Assembly (NCBI GenBank): GCA_000495505.1
Contig: CP006833.1
Coordinates: 248,001-312,000, forward strand
DNA length: 64,000 nt
Direction of reading: 5' to 3'
Source of the DNA: Campylobacter fetus subsp. testudinum 03-427
Lineage (GTDB): Bacteria > Campylobacterota > Campylobacteria > Campylobacterales > Campylobacteraceae
Both the position numbers and the translations under genes were made by a program. The notes beneath the pieces are model-generated. The model did no database searches. It was given only the letters and a program-made list of their open reading frames with translations, and was not told the DNA's origin. Below, one piece after another: positions 41,102 to 51,457 of this stretch. Within the stretch, counting starts at the first letter, position 1; each line of letters begins with the position of its first letter.

Positions 41102-42178
41102 TTGTTAGTTCATATCTGCTGCAGTGTCGATAGCCACTACTTTTTAACCAAGCTTAAAAAAAATTATCCAAACGAAAATATCATAGGCTATTTTTACGAT
41201 CCAAATATCCATCCTTACAGCGAGTTTTTACTGCGTTATCAAGACGTGAAAAGAAGCTGCAAAAAGCTAGGCGTGGAGCTTATTTGTGGGGATTACGACT
41301 ATGAGAGTTGGCTTAGTGGCACAAAAGGACTTGAGAATGAACCTGAAAAAGGAAAAAGGTGCGAGTACTGTTTTGATTTTCGTGTCGGAAAATCCGCGCA
41401 AATAGCAGTTGAGTTAGGATGTAAAAAGATAACTACAACGCTTTTGATGAGCCCCAAAAAGGATTTTACTCAGCTAGAAAATGCACTAAAAAACGCTGTT
41501 ATCGGTACAAAGTTAGAGCCTGTGGCTGTGGATTTTCGTAAAAACGGCGGCACAAGCGAACAGTTTGAACTAGCCAAAAAAGATAAACTTTATCATCAAA
41601 ATTACTGCGGTTGCGTGTTTGCTTTAGAAAAACAAAGAGCAAGAGACGACGTTTTTGATGAACTCTGCGAACCGCTTGGTGGGCAGGTTCAGTTTGGATC
41701 TATAAAAAGCCGTTTAAAGCTATATAAAAAAGTAAGAAAATATGAAAAAAACGGTTTGGAATTTGAGCTGATAAAAGAAAAAATCCTAAACTATCGCTTG
41801 AAATTTGCAAAAGTTTGCGTTGATAGCGTGACTTTGCCTAGTTATTTTCTTTTTTATTCGCATTTTAATAGGAATTTAATTAAATTTAAAGTAAATGAGA
41901 GCTTAGAGCTTTTAAATACAAATAAAGATGATATAAAACTCATAAGTCTTGCTAAATTTAACGAGCTTGGTGGATTTTTTTATAAGAGTGTTTTGGAGCT
42001 TATGGCAAATCCTCCAAAATTAAAGTGCGAGTTAAAGGTTCGCAAACTGCTTTGTGGCAAATTTAGTCTCTCTCCTATCATCGTGCTTGATGAGATAAAT
42101 ATCGGCAAATTCGAGGTTAGAGCCACTAGCATTATATATCCGCAAAGTGTAGAAAAAATTAAAATTTCGGTGAAATAG
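41102..42178 (+). CDS. queH: Epoxyqueuosine reductase QueH
   Basis: QueH performs the last step of queuosine tRNA modification, reducing epoxyqueuosine; it is the non-cobalamin alternative to QueG. The ~200-residue catalytic part has the adjacent cysteines C6-C7 (HICCSVDSH), a second pair in RCEYCFDF, TTTLLMSPKKD, and NYCGCVFALEKQ. Known QueH binds a 4Fe-4S cluster plus a second metal with such cysteines and aspartate. Here it is 358 residues, with a C-terminal extension of ~150 residues of unknown role. The start is TTG (no in-frame ATG nearby), with AAAAGG upstream. Confidence 0.9.
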   Translation: MLVHICCSVDSHYFLTKLKKNYPNENIIGYFYDPNIHPYSEFLLRYQDVKRSCKKLGVELICGDYDYESWLSGTKGLENEPEKGKRCEYCFDFRVGKSAQIAVELGCKKITTTLLMSPKKDFTQLENALKNAVIGTKLEPVAVDFRKNGGTSEQFELAKKDKLYHQNYCGCVFALEKQRARDDVFDELCEPLGGQVQFGSIKSRLKLYKKVRKYEKNGLEFELIKEKILNYRLKFAKVCVDSVTLPSYFLFYSHFNRNLIKFKVNESLELLNTNKDDIKLISLAKFNELGGFFYKSVLELMANPPKLKCELKVRKLLCGKFSLSPIIVLDEINIGKFEVRATSIIYPQSVEKIKISVK

Positions 42179-42182
42179 GTAT

Positions 42183-42217
42183 ATTAAGCTTATAAATTTT
42201 TATAAGCTTAATTTTTT
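42183..42217. terminator. Terminator between queH and the DUF417 gene
   Basis: A perfect 14-bp stem ATTAAGCTTATAAA / TTTATAAGCTTAAT with a 2-base spacer (effectively a 4-6 base loop), followed by six T. It lies 5 bases after the queH stop, between convergent genes. Confidence 0.8.
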
Positions 42218-42262
42218 AAATTTAATAACTCTTTTGGAGTTGAATTCCACTACTTTATAAGC

Positions 42263-42811
42263 TTAAGCGCAGTGTTTGCAGCTTTTAAGCACTCTTTTAG
42301 CGTTAAATCCCGCTACTATCAGTCCTCCGCAAAGCAAGGCTAAGTCTTTGATGACAAGCCGTCCAGCTCCTGAGAGATTTGGAAATCCACCGACGAATGT
42401 TTCTGGGGTCGTGAGTAAAAATGATAGCGTGATAAAAGTCATCGCTGCTACCAAAAGTCCGCCTATCACGCCCAAAATCGGTTTATAAATTCCAGCCAAC
42501 ACAAGAGTTCCATAAAGCATAATCAAAATTCCTATAAATTTCGATGCACCATAAGTGTTGTTTTTTTCGTGCCATTGCTCTTGTTCTAGCGTGGTTTTGC
42601 CCTCAGGGGCTTTGTTTTGTTTGTATTGACTTGGATCATTGTAAAGCCAAGAGCCGACTGGAGAATTTGCAATAAAAGGCGTGATGCCCTCTGCTTCGTA
42701 ATTTACAAATTTAAGTCCGCCGATCCATATAAAAATAACAAAAATCGCAACGTGCATAAGATAAATTCCAATGTTTTGCGCATTAGAAATCTTTTCTAAC
42801 AAGTTTTTCAT
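42263..42811 (-). CDS. DUF417 (YkgB/RclC-like) membrane protein
   Basis: The 182-residue polytopic membrane protein has the family start IGIYLMHVAIFVIFIWIGGLK followed by FVNYEAEGITPFIANSP. Further helices are IGILIMLYGTLVLAGIY and VIGGLLVAAMTFITLSFLL. It keeps the TPETF and GAGRLVIKDL segments and ends with CKHCA. E. coli RclC of this family belongs to the reactive-chlorine resistance system; no rclA or rclB is seen here. AGGAG precedes the ATG. A CRP/FNR-like dyad lies about 60 bases upstream. Confidence 0.88.
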   Translation of the reverse strand: MKNLLEKISNAQNIGIYLMHVAIFVIFIWIGGLKFVNYEAEGITPFIANSPVGSWLYNDPSQYKQNKAPEGKTTLEQEQWHEKNNTYGASKFIGILIMLYGTLVLAGIYKPILGVIGGLLVAAMTFITLSFLLTTPETFVGGFPNLSGAGRLVIKDLALLCGGLIVAGFNAKRVLKSCKHCA

Positions 42812-42869
42812 TTACTCTCCTTTGGAAATATATTTCTATAATTTTATAAAAAATGAGTTGAGAATTTCA

Positions 42870-42883
42870 GTGATAAATATCAC
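42870..42883. promoter_or_regulatory. CRP/FNR-like dyad upstream of the DUF417 gene
   Basis: GTGATA-AA-TATCAC is a perfect 6+6 bp dyad resembling CRP/FNR-family boxes. A minus-strand -10 candidate TATAAA (42843-42848) would start transcription near 42836, placing the dyad centre about 40 bases upstream, the classic position for a class II activator. The regulator is unknown. Confidence 0.45.
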
Positions 42884-42925
42884 AAAACTTAAAAAAATAT
42901 ATTAAATTTGAGTTTTAATTTATTG

Positions 42926-42931
42926 TATAAT
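42926..42931 (+). promoter_or_regulatory. Orphan TATAAT -10 element
   Basis: TATAAT in ATTGTATAATATC on the plus strand, 180 bases before fabZ. It could give a long fabZ leader or a short untranslated RNA; nothing downstream settles this. Confidence 0.35.
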
Positions 42932-43074
42932 ATCGCTCTAAGCCAGTTGCTTGATTCTGAAAAACTTAAAAAAATATTAAATTTAATAAGCATACTTGCA
43001 TATAATTAAAATTAAACAACAAATAAATTTTGATTTTTTTATTTCGTTTTATCTAACTATTTGCTAATTTTTGC

Positions 43075-43080
43075 TAAAAT
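43075..43080 (+). promoter_or_regulatory. -10 element for the fabZ operon
   Basis: TAAAAT in TTTTTGCTAAAATTTGG, a close match to the Campylobacter sigma-70 pattern of a T-run, TG and a TATAAT-like box. The start site would be near 43087, giving a 25-base leader to the fabZ ATG at 43113. Confidence 0.55.
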
Positions 43081-43112
43081 TTGGAGTTTATATCAACGTA
43101 AGGGCAAAATTT

Positions 43113-43559
43113 ATGATAGACGTAGTAGAAATTCAAAAAATTTTACCACATAGGTATCCGTTTTTGTTAATAGACAGAGTTTGTGAATTAGAAACGGGTA
43201 AAAGTGTTTATGCGTATAAAAATATAACTATCGCAGAACAAATTTTTGAAGGACATTTTCCAGGACATCCGATATATCCTGGTGTTATGATAATAGAAGG
43301 AATGGCGCAAGCAGGCGGTATCTTAGCATTTAAAAGCATAGAAGATCCAAATGGCTTGAGCATAGAAAATAAAGTTGTATATTTTATGAGTATCGATAGG
43401 GCTAAATTTAGAAATCCAGTAAAACCAGGAGATAAGTTAGAGTATCGTTTAGAGGTATTAAAACACAAAGGAAATATTTGGGTTTTAGACGGGAAAGCTT
43501 ACGTAGATGATAAATTAGTAGCTGAGGCTGAGCTAAAAGCTATGATAGTTGATAAGTAG
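43113..43559 (+). CDS. fabZ: 3-hydroxyacyl-ACP dehydratase FabZ
   Basis: FabZ dehydrates 3-hydroxyacyl-ACP in fatty-acid elongation. The 148-residue hot-dog protein has [13 protein letters not shown] with the catalytic-loop histidine, [20 protein letters not shown] with the catalytic Glu-containing helix, and [10 protein letters not shown]. The frame is open upstream to 43071, but the ATG at 43113 has AAGGGC before it and matches the family start. It is followed after 9 bases by lpxA, the common pairing because both use 3-hydroxyacyl-ACP. Confidence 0.96.
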   Translation: MIDVVEIQKILPHRYPFLLIDRVCELETGKSVYAYKNITIAEQIFEGHFPGHPIYPGVMIIEGMAQAGGILAFKSIEDPNGLSIENKVVYFMSIDRAKFRNPVKPGDKLEYRLEVLKHKGNIWVLDGKAYVDDKLVAEAELKAMIVDK

Positions 43560-43568
43560 CGGCGCGAC

Positions 43569-44354
43569 ATGAGTATCCATTCAACAGCGGTTATAGAAGA
43601 CGGTGCTATTTTAGGTGAGGGCTGCGTTATAGAACCATACTCCTTTATAGGTTCCAAAGTTGTTTTAGGAGATGGCGTTACTATAAAACAAGGCGCTAGG
43701 ATAATAGGTGATACGAAAATCGGTAGCGGAAGTAAAATTTATAGTTATGCTATAGTAGGAGACGCTCCACAAGACATTAGTTACCGTCCAGAAGAAAATA
43801 CAGGCGTTATAATAGGCGAAAATGCTACTATACGCGAGTTTTGTACTATAAACTCAGGTACGCATAAAGGCGATGGGATTACTCGTATAGGAGATAATGC
43901 TTTTATAATGGCGTATGTGCATATCGCGCATGATTGCATACTTGGGAATAATATTATATTAGCAAATAACGCTACTTTAGCAGGACATGTAGAAATAGGC
44001 GATTTTAGTGTAGTAGGAGGACTAACTCCTATTCACCAGTTTGTAAGAGTAGGTGAAAGCTGTATGATAGCAGGAGCTTCGGCTTTGTCTCAAGATGTTG
44101 TGCCGTATTGTTTAGCAGAGGGAAATAGAGCTTATATAAGAAGTTTAAATTTAGTAGGAATTCGTCGCAGATTTGATAAAGAAATTGTTGAAGAGATAAA
44201 TAGAGCTTATAAATTTTTATTTAGAAGCGGTGGAGGATTAAAAGATAGAGCTAATGAGCTTTTAAATTTAAATCCAAATGAATATGCAAAAAAAATGTGT
44301 GAGTTTATAATAAATACAACAAGGGGAATTCCGCTTGAAAAAGGAAAATATTAA
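43569..44354 (+). CDS. lpxA: UDP-N-acetylglucosamine acyltransferase
   Basis: LpxA starts lipid A synthesis by transferring a 3-hydroxyacyl chain to UDP-GlcNAc. The 261-residue protein is a left-handed beta-helix with hexapeptide repeats ([19 protein letters not shown] and more). The catalytic histidine region is [14 protein letters not shown], and [18 protein letters not shown] follows. A C-terminal helical domain includes [13 protein letters not shown]. The clpX ATG overlaps its last base. lpxB lies at 55678 in the same window. Confidence 0.96.
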   Translation: MSIHSTAVIEDGAILGEGCVIEPYSFIGSKVVLGDGVTIKQGARIIGDTKIGSGSKIYSYAIVGDAPQDISYRPEENTGVIIGENATIREFCTINSGTHKGDGITRIGDNAFIMAYVHIAHDCILGNNIILANNATLAGHVEIGDFSVVGGLTPIHQFVRVGESCMIAGASALSQDVVPYCLAEGNRAYIRSLNLVGIRRRFDKEIVEEINRAYKFLFRSGGGLKDRANELLNLNPNEYAKKMCEFIINTTRGIPLEKGKY

Positions 44355-45574
44355 TGGCTAGGAAATGTAGTTTTTGCGGTGAGAGTGAAGCCGAAGATAG
44401 AAAATTACTAGCAAATGAAACAGATAGCGCTTTTATATGCGAGTACTGCATTGATGCTGGATATGCTGCCGTACATGGTGATGAGAGCTTAAATAGTAGT
44501 GAAAAAACGAGTAAAGATTATAAAGATATAACGCCAAAACTTTTAAAAGATGTTTTAGATAGTTATGTTATAGGTCAAGAAAAAGCTAAAAAGGTATTTA
44601 GCGTAGGTGTTTATAACCATTATAAAAGGATATTTAAGCAAGATGCTATAGAAGATGATACTGAAATTTCAAAATCAAACATTTTGCTTATAGGTCCAAC
44701 AGGAAGTGGCAAAACTCTTATGGCTCAAACTTTAGCTAGATTTTTAGATGTGCCAATAGCGATTTGTGACGCGACAAGCTTGACTGAAGCAGGATATGTG
44801 GGTGAAGACGTGGAAAATATCCTTACAAAACTACTTAGTGCAGCTGGTGGAGACGTTGAACGAGCTCAACAAGGAATTGTATTTGTCGATGAGATAGATA
44901 AAATCGCAAGAATGGGTGAAAATCGCTCTATAACTCGCGATGTGAGCGGAGAAGGAGTTCAGCAAGCTCTTCTTAAAATCATAGAAGGAAGCACCGTAAA
45001 TATCCCACCAAAAGGCGGTAGAAAGCACCCAAATCAAGATTTTATCCAGATAGATACGACAAATATTCTTTTTGTATGCGGTGGAGCATTTGATGGGTTA
45101 AATGAGATCATAGAAAGAAGAATAGGAAAAAATGTTCTTGGATTTGGTCAGATAAAACGCGGTCGTGATGATAAGCAAAATTTAATAAATTTAGTTGAAC
45201 CAGATGATTTAGTTCATTTTGGTCTCATTCCTGAGCTTATAGGACGTTTGCACGCTATTGCTACTTTAAATGAGATAACAACCGATGATATGGTCAAAAT
45301 TTTAACTGAGCCAAAAAATGCTCTTTTAAAACAGTATCAGAAATTGTTTGCGATAGACGGTGCAAATTTAAAATTTGATAACGACGCTATAAAAGAGGTT
45401 GCTACTCAAGCTATAAATCACAAAACAGGAGCAAGGGGACTTAGAAGTATCATGGAGGATATTATGATAGACATAATGTTTAATCTTCCAGATCTTAAAG
45501 GATATGATGTTATCATCTCAAAAGACGTTGCCATAGGCAAAGCAAAACCATTATTAATCAAAGCACAAAACTAA
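44354..45574 (+). CDS. clpX: ClpX ATPase subunit of the ClpXP protease
   Basis: This 406-residue AAA+ unfoldase has an N-terminal C4 zinc finger (CSFCGESE and CEYCIDAGY). Its Walker A is GPTGSGKTL, the pore loop is in [10 protein letters not shown], and Walker B is [10 protein letters not shown]. The RKH-like loop region is near [10 protein letters not shown], the ClpP-contact IGF-type loop is near NVLGFGQ, and sensor 2 is GARGLRS. It delivers proteins to ClpP, which is not in this window. It lies between lpxA and mreB in a tightly packed run. Confidence 0.97.
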   Translation: MARKCSFCGESEAEDRKLLANETDSAFICEYCIDAGYAAVHGDESLNSSEKTSKDYKDITPKLLKDVLDSYVIGQEKAKKVFSVGVYNHYKRIFKQDAIEDDTEISKSNILLIGPTGSGKTLMAQTLARFLDVPIAICDATSLTEAGYVGEDVENILTKLLSAAGGDVERAQQGIVFVDEIDKIARMGENRSITRDVSGEGVQQALLKIIEGSTVNIPPKGGRKHPNQDFIQIDTTNILFVCGGAFDGLNEIIERRIGKNVLGFGQIKRGRDDKQNLINLVEPDDLVHFGLIPELIGRLHAIATLNEITTDDMVKILTEPKNALLKQYQKLFAIDGANLKFDNDAIKEVATQAINHKTGARGLRSIMEDIMIDIMFNLPDLKGYDVIISKDVAIGKAKPLLIKAQN

Positions 45575-45587
45575 AAGAAGGGAAATT

Positions 45588-46625
45588 ATGATATTAGATC
45601 AGATTATTGGATTTTTTTCAAGCGATATGGGGATAGATCTTGGTACGGCAAATACGCTAGTTTTAGTCAAAGATAAAGGTATTGTTATAAATGAACCAAG
45701 TGTGGTAGCAGTTCAAAGAGAGAAGTACGGAAAGCAAAAAATACTAGCCGTAGGACATGATGCTAAAGAGATGGTTGGTAAAACTCCAGGCGATATAGAA
45801 GCTATTCGTCCTATGAGAGACGGCGTGATAGCTGATTTTGATATGACTGAAAAGATGATAAGGTATTTTATAGAAAAAACTCATAGAAGAAAAAGCTTTT
45901 TGCGACCTCGTATAATTATATCTGTGCCTTATGGTCTTACTCAAGTAGAGAGAAAAGCTGTGCGTGAGAGTGCGTTAAGTGCTGGAGCAAGAGAGGTATT
46001 TTTGATAGAAGAGCCGATGGCTGCTGCTATAGGAGCAAATTTACCTATAAGGGAACCTCAAGGTAGTCTAGTAGTTGATATCGGTGGAGGTACGACTGAG
46101 ATAGGAGTTGTATCTTTAGGAGGTTTAGTTATAAGTAAAAGTATCCGTACGGCTGGTGATAAAATAGACTCTAGTATAGTAAATTACATAAAAGAAAAGT
46201 ATAATCTTTTAATCGGTGAAAGAACCGGAGAAGAGATAAAAATAAAAGTTGGTTCAGCAACTCAGCTTCCAAAAGAGCTTTCTATAGTTGTAAAAGGAAG
46301 AGATCAAGTAGGCGGACTTTTAAGCAGAGTTGAGCTAACAAGTGAAGATGTTAGAGAGGCTATGAGAGAGCCGTTAAAAGAGATAGCAGATGCTTTAAAA
46401 ACAGTTTTAGAAATGATGCCTCCTGATCTAGCAGGAGATATAGTTGAGCGTGGAGTTGTATTAACCGGTGGCGGGGCGCTTATTCGTGGTCTAGATAGAT
46501 ATCTAGCTGATATCGTAAAACTTCCGGTTTATGTAGCAGATGAACCGCTTTTAGCAGTGGCTAAAGGAACCGGAAAAGCATTAGAGGAGATAGGCTTACT
46601 TCAGCAGCTTATGAATGAAGAATAA
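45588..46625 (+). CDS. mreB: Rod shape-determining protein MreB
   Basis: This 345-residue actin-family protein assembles into membrane-bound filaments guiding cell-wall growth. The first phosphate loop is IDLGTANTLVLVKDKGI, IEEPMAAAIGANLP lies between subdomains, and the second phosphate loop is VVDIGGGTTEIGVVSLGG. The adenosine motif is VLTGGGALIRGLD. GGGAAATT precedes the ATG. It overlaps mreC by 11 bases. Confidence 0.98.
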   Translation: MILDQIIGFFSSDMGIDLGTANTLVLVKDKGIVINEPSVVAVQREKYGKQKILAVGHDAKEMVGKTPGDIEAIRPMRDGVIADFDMTEKMIRYFIEKTHRRKSFLRPRIIISVPYGLTQVERKAVRESALSAGAREVFLIEEPMAAAIGANLPIREPQGSLVVDIGGGTTEIGVVSLGGLVISKSIRTAGDKIDSSIVNYIKEKYNLLIGERTGEEIKIKVGSATQLPKELSIVVKGRDQVGGLLSRVELTSEDVREAMREPLKEIADALKTVLEMMPPDLAGDIVERGVVLTGGGALIRGLDRYLADIVKLPVYVADEPLLAVAKGTGKALEEIGLLQQLMNEE

Positions 46626-47367
46626 AATCAAATTTATTTTAACAATCGGTTGTTTGGCTTTTGTGTCATTTTATTTTAGTGACTATGCAAGAAGATTTTT
46701 TGTAGATTCTACTAGTTCAAGCATAGGCTTTTATCAAAGTTTCACAGGATTTTTAAAAGACAAGATAACAGAGCATTTTAGGCAAGCTGAAGAGATCAGA
46801 GCTTTAAGAGCTCAAAATTTAGAATTAGAGCGTTCAGCAGCTCTACTTTCAGCATTTGCTTATGAGCTAAATAATATTTTAAGTGACAAAAACTCAACTA
46901 TCTATGCTCCAGAAGTAAAATTAGTAAGTGCGCTATCATATGTAAATATGGGTGATTATAATAAAGTATGGTTGGATTTTAAAGAGTTTAATGAAGATAA
47001 AATTTATGGTCTTATATACAAAGGTAAGAGTGCTGGGATAGTAGTAAATAAAGATAGAAAACCTTTAGGGCTTTTGCAGACCGATCCTGAGTCTATGTTT
47101 TCTGTATTTATAGGAGAAAATAAAATTTCTGGTATCGCAAAAGGAAATAATAAAAATATAGTTATAAAATACATTTCGCAGTGGTTAAATCCAAAAGTAG
47201 GAGATGAAGTTTATACAAGCGGGCTTGACGGTATATTTTTTGGCGGAATACCCGTTGGTAAAATAGTTGAGATAAAAGAGCAAGATCTGTATAAAAGTGC
47301 AATAGTTGAGCCGGATAATAAAATAGAGGTTCCATCATATCTGTATGTAGTGACAAAGGAAAATTAA
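46615..47367 (+). CDS. mreC: Rod shape-determining protein MreC
   Basis: MreC is a bitopic scaffold linking the cytoplasmic MreB filament to periplasmic wall enzymes. The 250-residue protein has a membrane helix near 6-24, a coiled coil at ~45-85 ([20 protein letters not shown]), and a beta-domain with [14 protein letters not shown] and [21 protein letters not shown]. There is no mreD after it; carB starts on its last base. Absence of mreD next to mreBC is usual in this genus as I recall it. Confidence 0.94.
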   Translation: MKNKIKFILTIGCLAFVSFYFSDYARRFFVDSTSSSIGFYQSFTGFLKDKITEHFRQAEEIRALRAQNLELERSAALLSAFAYELNNILSDKNSTIYAPEVKLVSALSYVNMGDYNKVWLDFKEFNEDKIYGLIYKGKSAGIVVNKDRKPLGLLQTDPESMFSVFIGENKISGIAKGNNKNIVIKYISQWLNPKVGDEVYTSGLDGIFFGGIPVGKIVEIKEQDLYKSAIVEPDNKIEVPSYLYVVTKEN

Positions 47368-50300
47368 TGCCAAAAAGAGAAGATGTTAAGACAATTTTAC
47401 TTATAGGAAGCGGTCCTATAGTCATCGGTCAGGCGTGTGAGTTTGACTATAGCGGAACACAAGCTGCAAAAACATTAAAAGAGTTAGGATATAGAGTCGT
47501 ACTTATAAACTCAAATCCAGCTACCATAATGACAGATCCTGATTTTGCAGACGCAACTTACGTAGAGCCGATAACAAAAGAGAGCATAAGCCGTATAATA
47601 AAAAAAGAGAATGTTGATGCGATCTTACCTACTATGGGTGGTCAAGTAGCACTAAACGTGGCTATGGAACTTCATGAAGCAAAAATGCTTGGAAACGTCA
47701 AATTCTTAGGTGCAAATCCAACTGCGATCAAAAAAGGCGAAGATAGAGTTGCATTTAAAGAAGCTATGTTAAAAATAGGCATGGATCTTCCAAAATCAAT
47801 GTATGCTTACAATATGGAAGAAGCTATGGCTGCAGCTTCTGATATAGGATTTCCACTTATCATAAGAGCTAGTTATACTCTTGGAGGAGCAGGTAGTGGT
47901 GTAGCTTATAATATAGACGAATTTAGAGATCTAGCCGAAGCAGGTATCGATGCAAGCCCTATAAACGAGATTTTGATAGAAGAGAGTTTGCTTGGCTGGA
48001 AAGAGTTTGAGATGGAAGTTATCAGAGATAAAAACGATAACTGCATAATCGTCTGCTCCATAGAAAACTTTGATCCTATGGGAGTGCATACTGGAGATAG
48101 TATCACTGTAGCTCCTGCTTTAACTCTTACTGATAAAGAGTATCAGCACATGAGAGATGCTAGCTTTAAAATCTTACGTGAGATAGGCGTAGATACGGGC
48201 GGAAGCAACGTTCAGTTTGCTATAAATCCAACAAACGGTAGAATGACCGTGATCGAGATGAATCCACGTGTTAGTAGAAGTTCGGCTCTTGCATCAAAAG
48301 CTACAGGATATCCGATAGCCAAAGTCGCCACTATGCTTGCAGTTGGTTTTACTCTTGATGAGATAAAAAACGATATAACAGGTACTCCAGCTAGTTTTGA
48401 GCCGGTGATAGATTATATAGTAACAAAAATCCCGCGCTTTACATTTGAAAAATTTCCAGGCTCAAACCCTTACTTAGGCACTGCGATGAAAAGCGTAGGC
48501 GAAGTAATGGCGATAGGCTCTAGTTTTAAAGAAAGTATCCAAAAAGCTCTTTGTTCTTTAGAAAAGGACTACGCTGGATTTGATCTTTTAAGCTTAGATG
48601 AGGAAAAGCTAGTTTTTGGTCTTAGAAACGCTCACGAAAAGAGAATTCTTTACGTAGCTCAAGCTTTTAGAGACGGTAAAAGTATCGATGAAGTTTATGA
48701 ACTAACTAAGATAGATCCATGGTTTTTAAATCAAATTTATGAGATAACTGAATTTGAAAAAAGCGTAGATATGGATATCTTAAATGATAAAGAACTTCTA
48801 AGAAAAGCCAAATCTTGGGGATTTAGCGATAAGATGTTAGCGATCCTTATAAATGAAAAAGACAATCTCGAGCTTAGCCAAAACGATATATATTACGCTA
48901 GAATTAAGCACGATTTAAATTTAGAATACAGAGAAGTCGATACTTGTAGTGGTGAGTTTAAAGCACTTACTCCATATCTTTATAGCAGTACGAATATCAC
49001 GCCCAATATTCCAAATTTAAAAGTAGATAACAGGAATAAAAAAGTTCTTATCATCGGTGGTGGTCCAAATAGAATAGGTCAAGGCATAGAATTTGACTAT
49101 TGTTGTGTGCATGCGAGCTACGCTTTGCGCGATCTTGGCGTCACTACTATAATGTACAATTGTAACCCAGAAACCGTCTCAACGGACTATGATACTAGTG
49201 ATATTTTGTATTTTGAGCCGATCGATTTTGAACATTTAAGAGCCGTGATAGAACGTGAAAAACCAGATGGCGTTATAGTGCATTTTGGCGGTCAAACTCC
49301 TCTTAAGTTTTCAAAACGCCTTACGATGATAGGTGCTAAGATAATAGGCACAAGCGCTAGAGTCATCGACGTAGCAGAAGATAGAAAGAAATTTAGTGAG
49401 TTTATAAGCAAAATAGGCGTAAAACAGCCGCAAAACGATACAGCGACTAGCGAATCAGAAGCTGTGCAAAAAGCCACTGTTATAGGTTATCCAGTTCTTG
49501 TTCGTCCTAGCTATGTTTTAGGCGGACGTGCTATGAGAAGAGTACATAGTGAGAGCGAACTTAAAGAGTATATGAATGAAGCAGTAAAAGTGAGCAATCA
49601 CTCTCCAGTACTTTTAGATAAATTTTTACAAGACGCTACTGAGTTAGACGTAGATGCGATAAGTGACGGTAAAGACGTGTATATCGGTTCTATTATGGAG
49701 CATATAGAAGAGGCGGGAATTCACAGCGGCGATAGCGCGAGCATACTTCCACCGCAAAACTTAAGTAAAGAGATCATCAGTCAAGTTGAGGTTTGTACTA
49801 AAGATATCGCGCTAAATTTAGGCGTAATCGGACTTATGAATATACAATTTGCAGTGTATCAAAACGAGCTTTATATTATCGAAGTAAATCCGCGTGCAAG
49901 TCGTACTGTACCGTTTGTGAGCAAGGCTACAGGCATTCCTATGGCAAAAGTTGCGACTAGAGTTATGTGGCAAGGAAATTTACTTGAAGCACTTAAATTT
50001 TATGATGAATTTGGCGTAGTTATTAAAAGTGGAAGCATTTATAAGCCTAGCATTAGTTCGCATATATGTGTAAAAGAGAGCGTATTTCCATTTAATAAAC
50101 TAAGCGGAGCTGATCTGATCTTAGGTCCTGAGATGAAGAGTACTGGCGAAGTTATGGGTATAAGTGATAGTTTTGCAAAGAGCTTTGTCAAGTCTCAGAT
50201 CGCAGCTAAAAATAGCCTTCCAAGCAGCGGAAAAGTCTTTATCAGTCTAGCCGACGCTGACAAAGAAAGAGGGATAGAGCTTGCAAAAGAGTTTGTTACT

Positions 50301-50621
50301 CTTGGTTTTATAGTGTTAGCTACAGGTGGAACTTATAAATTCTTAAAGAACGCCGGAGTATCTTGTGAAATGGTTTATAAAATAAGTGAAGGCCGTCCGA
50401 ATATAGAAGATAACCTAAAAAACGGTGAGATCGCTTTAGCGGTAAATACCAGCGATAACAAATCAAGCTCAAGCGACGCACATAAAATTCGTCAAGCCGT
50501 GCTTAGATTTAAAATTCCGTATTTTACAAATATGAACGCAGCTTTAGTCGCAGCTAAATCCATAAGCGCAAACGAAGCAGCTTTGGAAGTAAAAAGCTTG
50601 CAAGAGTATCTTAAAAAATGA
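47367..50621 (+). CDS. carB: Carbamoyl-phosphate synthase large subunit
   Basis: The 1084-residue enzyme makes carbamoyl phosphate from bicarbonate, ammonia and two ATP for arginine and pyrimidines. Two homologous ATP-grasp halves are visible. The first has [18 protein letters not shown] and [19 protein letters not shown]. The second has [20 protein letters not shown] and [19 protein letters not shown]-terminal MGS-type allosteric domain ([19 protein letters not shown]) follows. The small subunit carA is not in the window. It overlaps the next gene by 4 bases. Confidence 0.98.
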   Translation: MPKREDVKTILLIGSGPIVIGQACEFDYSGTQAAKTLKELGYRVVLINSNPATIMTDPDFADATYVEPITKESISRIIKKENVDAILPTMGGQVALNVAMELHEAKMLGNVKFLGANPTAIKKGEDRVAFKEAMLKIGMDLPKSMYAYNMEEAMAAASDIGFPLIIRASYTLGGAGSGVAYNIDEFRDLAEAGIDASPINEILIEESLLGWKEFEMEVIRDKNDNCIIVCSIENFDPMGVHTGDSITVAPALTLTDKEYQHMRDASFKILREIGVDTGGSNVQFAINPTNGRMTVIEMNPRVSRSSALASKATGYPIAKVATMLAVGFTLDEIKNDITGTPASFEPVIDYIVTKIPRFTFEKFPGSNPYLGTAMKSVGEVMAIGSSFKESIQKALCSLEKDYAGFDLLSLDEEKLVFGLRNAHEKRILYVAQAFRDGKSIDEVYELTKIDPWFLNQIYEITEFEKSVDMDILNDKELLRKAKSWGFSDKMLAILINEKDNLELSQNDIYYARIKHDLNLEYREVDTCSGEFKALTPYLYSSTNITPNIPNLKVDNRNKKVLIIGGGPNRIGQGIEFDYCCVHASYALRDLGVTTIMYNCNPETVSTDYDTSDILYFEPIDFEHLRAVIEREKPDGVIVHFGGQTPLKFSKRLTMIGAKIIGTSARVIDVAEDRKKFSEFISKIGVKQPQNDTATSESEAVQKATVIGYPVLVRPSYVLGGRAMRRVHSESELKEYMNEAVKVSNHSPVLLDKFLQDATELDVDAISDGKDVYIGSIMEHIEEAGIHSGDSASILPPQNLSKEIISQVEVCTKDIALNLGVIGLMNIQFAVYQNELYIIEVNPRASRTVPFVSKATGIPMAKVATRVMWQGNLLEALKFYDEFGVVIKSGSIYKPSISSHICVKESVFPFNKLSGADLILGPEMKSTGEVMGISDSFAKSFVKSQIAAKNSLPSSGKVFISLADADKERGIELAKEFVTLGFIVLATGGTYKFLKNAGVSCEMVYKISEGRPNIEDNLKNGEIALAVNTSDNKSSSSDAHKIRQAVLRFKIPYFTNMNAALVAAKSISANEAALEVKSLQEYLKK

Positions 50622-51457
50622 TTAAATTTAGTAATTCGGAGTTAGAAGATCTCGTAAAAAGCGATATTCCTTTTAACGATCTTACCACTGAGCTTATGGA
50701 AACTGAGGCAAAAGCAAAGCTTTCCATAATCTCTAGAGGAGAGATAACGCTTAGTTGTTTAGATGTAGTGAGCCAAATTTGTAAGGCAAGAGAGCTTGAG
50801 TTTCACTCGGATTTTAAAAACTCTATGGAAGTAAAAAGCGGTACTCAAGTTTTAAGCGTGATCGGCGATTTTAATGAACTTCACGCCATATATAAGACTA
50901 TTCAAAATTTACTTGAGTATGCTTGTGGTATCGCAACTAGCGCAAATTTGATTGTAAAAAGCGTAAAAGAAACTAATCCAAACTGTGAAGTTTTGGTCAC
51001 TAGAAAAGTTTTTCCTTTTGCAAAGAAACTCTGCTTAAAAGCTGCGCTTGAGGGTGGAGCAAAAGTGCATAGGCTAGGGCTTAGCGATAGTGTTTTGTTT
51101 TTTGAAAACCATACAAATGCTTATATAAATTTAGATGAGTTTTTATCTGATATCTCTAAATTTAAAAAGAGACTTTGCGAGAGAAAGATCATCGTCGAAG
51201 CTAGTGATTTAGAGTTTGCAAAAGCAGCTTTAAAAGCTAGAAGTGATGGCGTACAGTGTGATAAGATGAGCGTAGATGAAGTGCAAAGAGTGGTTGAATT
51301 TAAAAATACAAATTTCACCGATGCTATCATTTTAGCTGCTGGGGGTATAAATGAGTCAAACGCCGCGCAGTACGCAAAAACAGGCATAAACGCCATAGTA
51401 ACAAGCGCTGTTTATAAAGGCGTTGCAAATTTAGGAGCTAAAATCACCCTTTTATGA
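50618..51457 (+). CDS. modD: ModD-like nicotinate phosphoribosyltransferase-family protein
   Basis: This 279-residue protein is of the NadC/ModD fold. [12 protein letters not shown] at the N-terminus, [13 protein letters not shown], and [21 protein letters not shown] followed by [15 protein letters not shown] match ModD rather than NadC. A C-terminal barrel segment [15 protein letters not shown] follows. ModD is typically linked to molybdate transport genes and its reaction is unproven. Here no mod genes are adjacent; it overlaps carB by 4 bases and the next gene by 4. Confidence 0.82.
   Translation: MIKFSNSELEDLVKSDIPFNDLTTELMETEAKAKLSIISRGEITLSCLDVVSQICKARELEFHSDFKNSMEVKSGTQVLSVIGDFNELHAIYKTIQNLLEYACGIATSANLIVKSVKETNPNCEVLVTRKVFPFAKKLCLKAALEGGAKVHRLGLSDSVLFFENHTNAYINLDEFLSDISKFKKRLCERKIIVEASDLEFAKAALKARSDGVQCDKMSVDEVQRVVEFKNTNFTDAIILAAGGINESNAAQYAKTGINAIVTSAVYKGVANLGAKITLL

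Larger units (their letters stand above)
42812..43112. other. 301-base intergenic region with two promoters and a dyad
   Basis: This is the only gap of ~300 bases in the window. It separates the divergent DUF417 and fabZ genes. It holds the dyad at 42870-42883 and a TATAAT at 42926-42931. A low-complexity stretch (AAAACTTAAAAAAATAT, 42884-42900 and again with slight change at 42961-42976) is also present, with the fabZ -10 at 43075-43080. I saw no ORF, tRNA or convincing small RNA terminator. Confidence 0.6.

Noticed and set aside
42884-42980. Direct repeat AAAACTTAAAAAAATAT (two copies)
   Set aside because: The copies are low-complexity and differ in length; chance similarity in very AT-rich DNA is likely.
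42932-43074. Small RNA from the TATAAT at 42926
   Set aside because: No clear structured region or T-run terminator follows; a long leader for fabZ or an unused promoter is as likely.
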